Shown here piece after piece: positions 57,901-64,000 of a stretch of DNA of 64,000 nucleotides. The position numbers and the translations under genes are program-made. The notes beneath the pieces were generated by a model, which was not told where the DNA came from, ran no database searches, and saw only the letters and a program-made list of their open reading frames with translations. The DNA comes from Chromatiaceae bacterium (GTDB lineage Bacteria; Pseudomonadota; Gammaproteobacteria; Chromatiales; Chromatiaceae), in assembly GCA_013426805.1 (NCBI GenBank), contig JACDZG010000007.1, positions 1 to 64,000 of the forward strand. The letters run 5' to 3'. Positions within the stretch are counted from its first letter, which is position 1, and each line of letters starts with the position of its first letter.

Positions 57901-60900
57901 GACGGTCTCCAGGGTCCCGAGACTGGAGTAGCCGAAGGTATACAGGACGGCGCCGCTGACCGTATCCAGTGTGGCCAGATGACGGCCGGCCGCGTCGAAA
58001 TAGTAGCCCTCGGTGCCGGCCGGGTTCGCGACCAGTATGTTACCGAGCCCAGTCAGTTGGTCGGCACTCAGGCGCGGCAGCGATGCGCTGATGCGCAGGA
58101 GGCGGTTGGCGCCATCGTCCATGACGTAAAGCCGGCCATCGGGGCCAAACGTCGGATAGTCGGGCACCGAGAGATTGGTCTGTACGGCGGGGTAGCCATC
58201 GCCTTGATAGGCGTTGGTGCTGCCACTGCCGGCGACGGTGGTGATGATCCCGTTGCGATCCACCCGCCTGATGCGGCCGTTACGGGCATCGCCGATATAG
58301 ACATTGCCGTCGGGGCCGACCGTGATGCCTTCGGGCTGATTCAGCCGTGCGGACACGGCGGGACCACCGTCGCCCGCGAAGCCATTCCATCCAGTGTAGC
58401 AATTATAATACGTGTTGCCGGCAAAACGGGAAAGGATACCTTCCGTAGATATTTTGAAGACCTCGCAATTTGAATGCGTCAGGTAGACGTTGCCGGCCGG
58501 ATCCACGGCAACGCCATTAGGGTAGAACAGGGATGAGTTTACCGCAGGACCGAAACTCACGAACGCGGCGGCTCCATTGCCCGCGATGGTGGTGATCCTG
58601 CCATCAGGGGTGACTTTACGGATCGCGAAGCTAGAGCGATCCGCGATATACAAGCTGCCGTCGATTCCCACCGCAACATGTCGCGGGGCCTTGAGCGCTG
58701 CCGCGGTCGCCGGGCCGCCATCGCCCGTATAGGCATAAGCACCGGTGCCGGCGACGGTGGTGACGATGCCGTTCGGTGCGATGCGGCGAATGCGGTTGTT
58801 GGAGCTGTCGGCAACATAGAGGCTGCCGTCCGGACCGAATTCTAGCCCTACGGGGTTATTGAAACGCGCGTTGAGCGCCGGCCCGTTGTCGCCCGCGAAG
58901 CCGCTGCTCGACCGATTGCCAGCGAACGCGCTCAGGCCATTCGCGTCGCGCTTCCAGATGGAATGACCGTAGACGAAATAGAGCACGCCCTCTTTCGAGA
59001 TGGCGATATCGCCGGAAGGAGAAAGGTTAAAGACCATTTGCTGCGCGGTGTTGAAGACCTGAGCCTTGGCGGTGTGCCGGTCCCCATTCCCGTACAGCAG
59101 GATCTCTTCCGGCCCGTAACTGTGGTGAATGCCGAGCGACCAAGCCGCAAGGCCGACCGTATCCTGTGTCGGGACCCCAAGCCCTTTGGTGAACTTGCGC
59201 TCAAGAGCCCCGGTGTAGGTGCCGCGCCGCCCGATCGGCGTCATGCTGGGATCGGCGAATTGCGCGAAGCTCGCTTGAAAGGCGGCCCCGGCCCCGTAGT
59301 AGACGAGCGGGTACCGGTAATTCAATGTAATGGTTGCGTCTTGAATCCCAGTGACTTGCCGGCCATAGGCGTCCATGCCGTCCCAGTTCCATGAGAAGGT
59401 CTGATTGGCCTCTGCCGGGAAGTGTCGCTCGATGCGCTGTCCGGCTACCTCGATTGTCAGATCAACACCTTGCAGGTTGTTGGCCAGGGTTTCGGGTCCG
59501 CCGGTGATCGAAACGTCGATGGTATTGGCGTCGGTGCGCCCCGGAACACGATCACTGCTGTAATGGAGGTCGAAGGGTACTCCAACCAGGTTGATGCTCT
59601 CGCCGAGGCTTTGGCGCTGCGAGTTGATGACACAGCCGTCACGGCAGTCGCTATCTGTCGGGTCAGGTGGCGTGTCGTCCGACGCGCCGGGCGCGTCCTT
59701 GAGCCAATCCAACAGATCGCCCACGGGCGGCAGCCCCCAAGGCCAATTGCAATCCCAAGGCGTCAAATGCTCTATCTGCACCCGCCACAGACTGGCACCT
59801 GGCGCATAGCGTTGCGCCAGGGTCGCGCGCTCGTCGTCGGTGATGCCCAGCGCCGCGAGTGCGGCGGCATCCGCACCCTGGCCGGTGCCGGCGACATCCA
59901 GCACGGCGCGGCGTTCAGCGTCGATGCTGAGCACCTTGATGACCCGCCCGTTGGGCGACGGCACCCAGGCGGCCTTGGCGTAGTCGTACCAGCCGACCGG
60001 GACGATCTCGCCGACCGGGAAGTTCAGGAAATTATCGACATAGAAGGGCACCGGCTGGCTGAAATCGATGCGGGTGGCGCCGACGGCGAGGGCCTCGTCG
60101 GCAGAAAGCTCGACGGCATAGGTGTAGCCGGAGTTGGGGGGCAGTTCGCCCGGCATGGCCGCGGGGCCCTGGTCGCCGACGGTGTATTCGGTGGCGCGCA
60201 GGGACAGGGTGGCGAGCGGTACGGTGCTGCCGTCGGGCAGGGTCATGCTGGCGCTGGTGCCGCGCGGGATCAGCACGGCGGCCTGGCGGCTGCCGTCGGC
60301 ATCGGCGACGACGCTGCCGGCGGCGACCTGGAAGGGCCGGGTGCTGTCTGCGAGGTCGATGACGGTCACCTGTGCATCGAGCGGGAGCAGGACCAGATCG
60401 TCCAGCGTGGCGAAGTCGCGCCAGGGGGTGTCGATCTTGCGCTGGGCCGGGAGATAGCCGCTACGCTCGAATTGGACGACCAACAGGCCGCCGCCATTGA
60501 CCGCGAGGTCATAGGCGCCGTCGGCGCGGGTGAGGGTCTGGCCGAGTTCGGGGTGGTCCTTAAGGGTGACGCGGACACCGGGCAGCGGTTGGGCATCGCG
60601 GTCGAGAACGCGACCGCGCACCACGGCGATCCGCTCGGGCGCTAGGGTGCCGGGGGCGACGCCGGTTTGAATGGGGTTGTCGCCCGTATAGAGGAAATCG
60701 ACCGACTCGTGCAGCGGCGTGACCTCGGTGGGGTCGGGCGGCGGTGCGACGGTCTCCGGGTTGGGCGGCAAGCCCTGGTCGGGACCGAGCGAGACAGTGA
60801 GGGCGACCGGGGTGCCCAGGTCCACCAGGGTGCCGGGCGCGGGGGTCTGGGCGGTGACCTGGCCGTCCGGGTGGAGCGCGTCGTGCTGGTAGCTCAGGGT

Positions 60901-62844
60901 GCCGAGGCTGAGCTTGGCGTCGGTGATCAGTTGCATCGCGGCGGCCCTGGGCTGGCCGACCAGGGTCGGGACCACGGGTTGGAGGGTCGCGGGCTGGACA
61001 GCGATCTCAAAGGCTTGGGTGGCGACTCCACCGTGTCCGTCCGTGACCCGGATGCCGACCGCCACGGGCGAGGCGGCGGCATCGGACTCGGCCGGGGTCC
61101 ACTGGATCAGGCCGTCGGCGGGGTCGATCGCCATGGCGGCGGGACCCACGGTGAGGCTATAGGTCAGCGTGTCGCCGTCCTGGTCCGTGGCCGTGACGGC
61201 GTAGCGGTAAGGCTGGCCGACGGTGGCCGCGGCGGGCGGGGTGGAGTCGATGGACGGGTCGTGGTTCGGGGGCGGCGGCAGGCTCACCGTGACCGTCACG
61301 GTCGCGGGCTGGCTCGGGAGTGTGCCGTCGTTGACGATGAGCTGGGCGACGTAGATGCCCGGCAGGTTCGGCACCAAGGTGGCGACTGCGGCATCGGTGC
61401 CGGAGAGGTCCGGGCCGGCGCCTGGCGGGGCGCTGGTCAGTAACCATTGGAAGCTGAGCGGGTCGCCGTCGGCGTCGGTGGAACAACTGACGAGGCTGAT
61501 GGCGTCGCCCGTCTGCGCGGACGCTACCGGGGCGATACAGGCCAGGGGGCGGGAGTTCTCGGTCGAGACGGTGACGGTGTGCGCGTCGCTGTTGAGGTTG
61601 CCGTCGTTGACGATGAGCTGGCCGAGGTAGGGACCGGGCAGATCGACGGCGAAGGTCGGCGCGACGGCATGTGCGTCACTCAACCCGGCGGCACTGCCGG
61701 ACGGGGCGGTGAGGGACCAGAGGTAGCCCAGGTCGTCGCCATCGACATCGCTGGAGGCGCTGCCGTCCAGGGTGACGATGGTGCCGACAAAGACCGACTG
61801 GTCGGGGCCGGCGTTGGCGACCGGTTTGGAGTTCTCCGTCGTCACGGTGACGCTGTCGGGGGCGCTGTCCTCGATCCCGTCGTTGACGATGAGGGTGCCC
61901 AGGTAGCTGTCGGGGCGGTCCAGGGTGAAATGTGGCCGCGGGGCCTGGAGGTTGTCGAGGGCGGCGGTGCTGCCGTTCGGCGGGGCCAGGGCCCACCGGT
62001 AGGTCAGCGGCTGGCGGTCGACATCGGTGGAGGCGCTGCCGTCGAGTTCGACGCTGGTGCCGACCCGGGCGGTCTGATCCGGTCCGGCGTTGGCGATGGG
62101 CGGGCTATTGAGGGTGGAAACCCGCACGCTGTCGGTGGCACTGGCGCCCCGGCCGTCGGAGACGGTGAGTCCGATGTCGTAGTTGCCGAAGCGGTCGAGC
62201 TGGAAGCTGGGGTTGAGGATCGTCCGGCCGGAGAGTGCGGCGGTGCTGCCGGGGGCGCGGGCGAGGAAGGACCAGTCGAAGGTCAGCGGGTTGCCGTCCG
62301 GGTCGGTGGAGGCGCTGGCGTCGAGGGTGACGATGGCGCCGACGCGAGCGGTCTGGTCGGCTCCAGCGTTGGCGACCGGGGGGCGGTTGGGGACATCGGT
62401 TTCGACGCGGAAGCGGTGCGTCAATTTCGTGCGTTCCATCGGAAAACCGATCCGCAGACGGTTGGTCCGCGCGCCCGGGGCGAGTTGGAAGTCCGGCGAC
62501 GTCGAGATGGTGAACCAGGGCTCCCCGGCCGCCGTCGTGCCTTCGGCATTTTGAACGGCCAGGCTAGACTCTGCGACCACCAAGCGGGTGGGTCCGCTCA
62601 GGGGCTCGGTGCTGTCGTTGCGCAGATTGGCATAGACGCTGTATTGGCTATTGATGCGCTCGAAGACTGGGAGCGTGGTCTCGACGGCGACGCCGCCGCG
62701 GGGCGTGAAGTCGGCAACCGTGGTCAGTGGCGCGGAGAGACCGGCGAGGAGGGTCCACCAGAAGGCCGCGAGAAAGGCGATGGATTGGTGCAGCCGGCGA
62801 CGACCATGGATGTTCGCAATCGGTGCGGAAGGTCCGATGGACAT
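55000..62844 (-). CDS. Giant secreted PKD/PASTA/NHL/RHS-repeat protein
   Basis: 2614 residues from ATG 62844 (the open frame extends to 62940). Order: N-terminal signal (SIAFLAAFWWTLLAGLSAPL), four PKD-like domains (about 155-515; PVANAGPDQ and variants), a cadherin-like domain (about 525-610), a PASTA domain (about 620-685), a carboxypeptidase-regulatory-like domain (about 735-810), NHL repeats (about 1250-1560; FGPDGSLYVADSSNNRI), many YD/RHS repeats (about 1600-2400), an RHS core (ISDHLGSPRLVYD, FGKRDYDADGSRWTMKDP) and a 120-residue tail after DPSGLNW. The tail has HHNCRSWSEEVYENV and fits no toxin family I know. RHS shells encase C-terminal toxins, so this is a likely polymorphic toxin. 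The last 800 bases are lower in GC than the rest. Confidence 0.9.
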   Translation of the reverse strand: MSIGPSAPIANIHGRRRLHQSIAFLAAFWWTLLAGLSAPLTTVADFTPRGGVAVETTLPVFERINSQYSVYANLRNDSTEPLSGPTRLVVAESSLAVQNAEGTTAAGEPWFTISTSPDFQLAPGARTNRLRIGFPMERTKLTHRFRVETDVPNRPPVANAGADQTARVGAIVTLDASASTDPDGNPLTFDWSFLARAPGSTAALSGRTILNPSFQLDRFGNYDIGLTVSDGRGASATDSVRVSTLNSPPIANAGPDQTARVGTSVELDGSASTDVDRQPLTYRWALAPPNGSTAALDNLQAPRPHFTLDRPDSYLGTLIVNDGIEDSAPDSVTVTTENSKPVANAGPDQSVFVGTIVTLDGSASSDVDGDDLGYLWSLTAPSGSAAGLSDAHAVAPTFAVDLPGPYLGQLIVNDGNLNSDAHTVTVSTENSRPLACIAPVASAQTGDAISLVSCSTDADGDPLSFQWLLTSAPPGAGPDLSGTDAAVATLVPNLPGIYVAQLIVNDGTLPSQPATVTVTVSLPPPPNHDPSIDSTPPAAATVGQPYRYAVTATDQDGDTLTYSLTVGPAAMAIDPADGLIQWTPAESDAAASPVAVGIRVTDGHGGVATQAFEIAVQPATLQPVVPTLVGQPRAAAMQLITDAKLSLGTLSYQHDALHPDGQVTAQTPAPGTLVDLGTPVALTVSLGPDQGLPPNPETVAPPPDPTEVTPLHESVDFLYTGDNPIQTGVAPGTLAPERIAVVRGRVLDRDAQPLPGVRVTLKDHPELGQTLTRADGAYDLAVNGGGLLVVQFERSGYLPAQRKIDTPWRDFATLDDLVLLPLDAQVTVIDLADSTRPFQVAAGSVVADADGSRQAAVLIPRGTSASMTLPDGSTVPLATLSLRATEYTVGDQGPAAMPGELPPNSGYTYAVELSADEALAVGATRIDFSQPVPFYVDNFLNFPVGEIVPVGWYDYAKAAWVPSPNGRVIKVLSIDAERRAVLDVAGTGQGADAAALAALGITDDERATLAQRYAPGASLWRVQIEHLTPWDCNWPWGLPPVGDLLDWLKDAPGASDDTPPDPTDSDCRDGCVINSQRQSLGESINLVGVPFDLHYSSDRVPGRTDANTIDVSITGGPETLANNLQGVDLTIEVAGQRIERHFPAEANQTFSWNWDGMDAYGRQVTGIQDATITLNYRYPLVYYGAGAAFQASFAQFADPSMTPIGRRGTYTGALERKFTKGLGVPTQDTVGLAAWSLGIHHSYGPEEILLYGNGDRHTAKAQVFNTAQQMVFNLSPSGDIAISKEGVLYFVYGHSIWKRDANGLSAFAGNRSSSGFAGDNGPALNARFNNPVGLEFGPDGSLYVADSSNNRIRRIAPNGIVTTVAGTGAYAYTGDGGPATAAALKAPRHVAVGIDGSLYIADRSSFAIRKVTPDGRITTIAGNGAAAFVSFGPAVNSSLFYPNGVAVDPAGNVYLTHSNCEVFKISTEGILSRFAGNTYYNCYTGWNGFAGDGGPAVSARLNQPEGITVGPDGNVYIGDARNGRIRRVDRNGIITTVAGSGSTNAYQGDGYPAVQTNLSVPDYPTFGPDGRLYVMDDGANRLLRISASLPRLSADQLTGLGNILVANPAGTEGYYFDAAGRHLATLDTVSGAVLYTFGYSSLGTLETVTDRDGRITRIERRADGTPTAIVAPDGQRTTLTLDSSGWLASVADPVGNTHRMTYTAGGLLTGFEKPNGYRSAYTYDALGRFQTDTDPAGGGWTLERTEETRGYTAGMTSGEGRVSRFAVESLTTGDRRHTNTAPDGTLTTTLFATNGSETTSLPTGITLRRQEGPDPRFGMVAPVATEQKTTTPAGLIRTLTSSRTLTSSRTATLATASDPFSLTALTETTAVNGRATIATYSGATRTWTLRTPLGRTATSTLDAKGRVTASQLAGLASTALAYNADGRLTAIAEGAEVNGGADARLTALAYHGSGPQQGFLASLTDAAGRQVAFAYDAAGRLREQALPGDRLVSYDYDANGNLLSLTPPGRPAHTFTYNAVDLVASYNPPAVPGGGSTNYQYNLDKQLTLVQRPDGKTLAYDYHPESGKLTALIIDRGTYQYSYDAGTGQLTAIQDPAGGRLTYGYDGNLRTSVAWSGEVSGSLGLAYDNDFRVREIKVNGADPIAYTYDNDGRIIQAGAETLTYRADNGLLERITIGNHTATYGYNAFGELASILERNNDRTLYEVHYTRDKLGRIETKTETIEGTAKVYRYGYDAAGRLAQVEEDGTVTASYTYDANGNRLTAPGLTGTPVYDDQDRLLVYGGATFTYTANGELRTKTEGGQTTTYDYDELGNLIRVDLPDGSVIEYVIDGQNRRVGKKVDGVLIQGFVHQDQLNPVAELDGDGNIVSRFIYASRRNVPDYMTKNGRTFRIISDHLGSPRLVYDIDALGVVQQIEFDSFGNTLMNTNPGFQPFWFSGGIVDNDTGFVRFGKRDYDADGSRWTMKDPNLFTLIESNFFAYVGNDSVNTTDPSGLNWFCQENTTSNWGLHQRVALRDNLFNLESGMSFGAYDGYTTRGKVQDDSGASATDLVQCTYVTQDESERIKSALERLLGRTHPYPTTVLTWLPGAFHHNCRSWSEEVYENVERELKKARE

Positions 62845-62902
62845 GGCGGGGCTCCTGTACGCCAAAGGGTGAAGGTTGCTGCGGTGCCGGTCGGGGGCCT
62901 GC

Positions 62903-63631
62903 TTAGCGGTGCGTGCGGCTGGGCCTTGGCGTCCTCGCAAGGCTTGCGAGGGCTGGCAGGGCGAGCAGCATCAGGGCCAGCGGCGCCGGTGTCGGCGTCG
63001 CAAAGACCTCGGTCAGGGTGACGTTGCCGATCTGGACGGCGGAACCAAGGCCGTTGGGCTGACCGAACCCATCGACGCCAACGGCGAGTTGGAAGTCGAG
63101 GGACCAACCGGTCCGGTTGGCGAACGTCGTGCTGTCGAGCACGACGCTGAATGTGTTGCTGCCGTAGCTGGTCCGCGGGTCGATCAGGAACCCGAGCAGT
63201 CCGTCAGCGCCCTAAAGATTGCCGAAGCCGTCGTTGAGCGCCACGGAGAAGATATCGCCGCTTGCTGGGTCGCCATCCTCCCCGGTGAAAAGCCAGTCAA
63301 AGGTCAGGTGGATTGCCGCGCCTGGCGACAGGGTGGTGTCCAGCGCTTGACTCAAGGTGTTGGCGAAGAGTACGGCGTTGAGCGGTACGCTCGAAATGTC
63401 GCCCGGAAGGCTCCATTAGTCCGCTCCGATCCGAGCACTGTAGGTGCCGGGGGCGCCGATGACGCTGAAGTCGCTGCTGCTGCCGGGGCCACCATCGGTG
63501 TCGAGGGTCCAGCCGGTGAAGTCGCCGGTGGCAAAATTGCCGTTGGCGAGACTGACGGCGAGTGCCGTGGAGGGGACCACGGCTGCGAGGAGACAAAACG
63601 CGGCGAAGTGTGCGCGGCTGTTCTGATTCAT
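62903..63631 (-). pseudogene. PEP-CTERM-like secreted protein with two internal stops
   Basis: One frame from ATG 63631 to the stop at 62903 reads as a single protein of about 240 residues, broken by a TAA at about 63416-63418 and a TAG near 63213. It has a signal peptide (HFAAFCLLAAVVPSTALA), then LANGNFATGDFTGWTLDTDG, a beta-rich middle, and a C-terminal PTPAPLALMLLALPALASLA plus basic end that resembles a PEP-CTERM sorting signal. No frameshift is needed to join the parts. It lies just upstream of the RHS-type gene, same strand. Confidence 0.78.
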
Positions 63632-63852
63632 CGGGGTACTCGAGTGCGTCGCTGTCCTGACAAACGCAAGACCCTGAAGTCCTTAACGGCACCGGACTCC
63701 AACAGGTGTTGCCTGTGGTGCTTCAGAGGAATGCTCGACGGCTGCACCGAGGGCACTCGGCCAAACTTCCCCTACTGACGGATGGTATCTCGATTTGGTG
63801 GATGTAGAAAGCAAAAAAATGCTTGAACGGCGGCATCTGGAGGATCCGGACC

Positions 63853-64000
63853 TCAGCCACCGGGTCGGCCTTCCGGGACGAAGGGCTCCGCATCCGCTAC
63901 CGGCACCATCCGCGACATGAGGATGTCGCGTACCAGGTCGATGGGGAGGTCCGGGTTGTCGAGGGCGGCACGGCCAAGCTGCGCCCAGAATTCGATCTGC
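63853..64000 (-). CDS. ParD-like antitoxin, 3' end (partial)
   Basis: The window edge cuts this gene. On the minus strand 64000-63853 reads QIEFWAQLGRAALDNPDLP then IDLVRDILMSRM and a short tail to a TGA at 63853-63855. This matches the C-terminal part of ParD-like family antitoxins of about 75-95 residues. The rest lies beyond the window. Confidence 0.75.
   Translation of the reverse strand, partial: QIEFWAQLGRAALDNPDLPIDLVRDILMSRMVPVADAEPFVPEGRPGG

Noticed and set aside
56224-58473. 749-residue open frame on the plus strand opposite the RHS-type gene
   Set aside because: Low-complexity Val/Gly/Ala-rich translation, antisense to well-conserved YD/RHS repeats. A GC-rich shadow frame.
61447-63021. 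524-residue plus-strand frame opposite the PKD region
   Set aside because: Gly/Val/Ala-rich shadow of the PKD-domain coding strand.

Overview
The window is a GC-rich chromosomal segment, apart from an AT-rich island at its left end. It most likely comes from a purple sulfur gammaproteobacterium (Chromatiaceae-like). The reasons are a bidirectional HoxEFUYH [NiFe] hydrogenase next to phosphoribulokinase (Calvin cycle), a gammaproteobacterial gene order for amiC-mutL, rpsF-rpsR-rplI-dnaB and xseB-ispA, a cyanophycin storage locus, and many Uma2, DUF29 and Rpn-type accessory genes and small intergenic palindromes of the kind common in that family. The genus cannot be settled from the sequence alone. 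No rRNA, tRNA or CRISPR array was seen.

Layout. 0-1.6 kb: a broken IS630 transposase split by a 202-bp IS66-like MITE. 1.9-8.9 kb: CYTH protein, MutL, AmiC, RadA, a Uma2 nuclease, and remnants of a DUF4440 gene and a second Uma2 gene. 9.3-10.6 kb: a caspase-like protein whose 3' end looks like the variable region of a diversity-generating retroelement target. 10.7-15.7 kb: DnaB with a LAGLIDADG intein in its P-loop, RplI, a DUF2232 membrane protein, RpsR and RpsF. 15.9-19.6 kb: a BatD-like protein, a coiled-coil protein, TrpB2, and an orphan protease-propeptide fragment. 19.7-26.8 kb: three helical or membrane proteins followed by VgrG, DUF4123 and DUF4280 (PAAR-like), an orphan type VI spike module.

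26.9-34.8 kb is the most interesting block, a cyanophycin locus. DUF1854 and ABC transporter genes lie on the minus strand, and two cyanophycin synthetase paralogs lie on the plus strand. Their defects are complementary. The first keeps the Mur-ligase (arginine-adding) half but has lost the ATP-grasp core. The second keeps the ATP-grasp (aspartate-adding) half but has lost Mur-ligase catalytic residues and the last domain. They read as one synthetase split into two specialised subunits.

34.8-38.2 kb: DsbA/DsbB, Uma2, MATE exporter. 38.5-45.8 kb: hoxE-hoxF-(DUF29)-hoxU-hoxY-(97-aa ORF)-hoxH-hoxW, then prk. 45.9-50.3 kb: FIST protein, ParE (topoisomerase IV), XseB, IspA. 50.3-55 kb: a zone of toxin-antitoxin modules, truncated genes and palindromic repeats. 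55-62.8 kb: a 2614-residue PKD/PASTA/NHL/RHS-repeat protein with a low-GC C-terminal tip. 62.9-64 kb: a secreted-protein gene with two internal stops, and the 3' end of a ParD-like antitoxin gene at the window edge.
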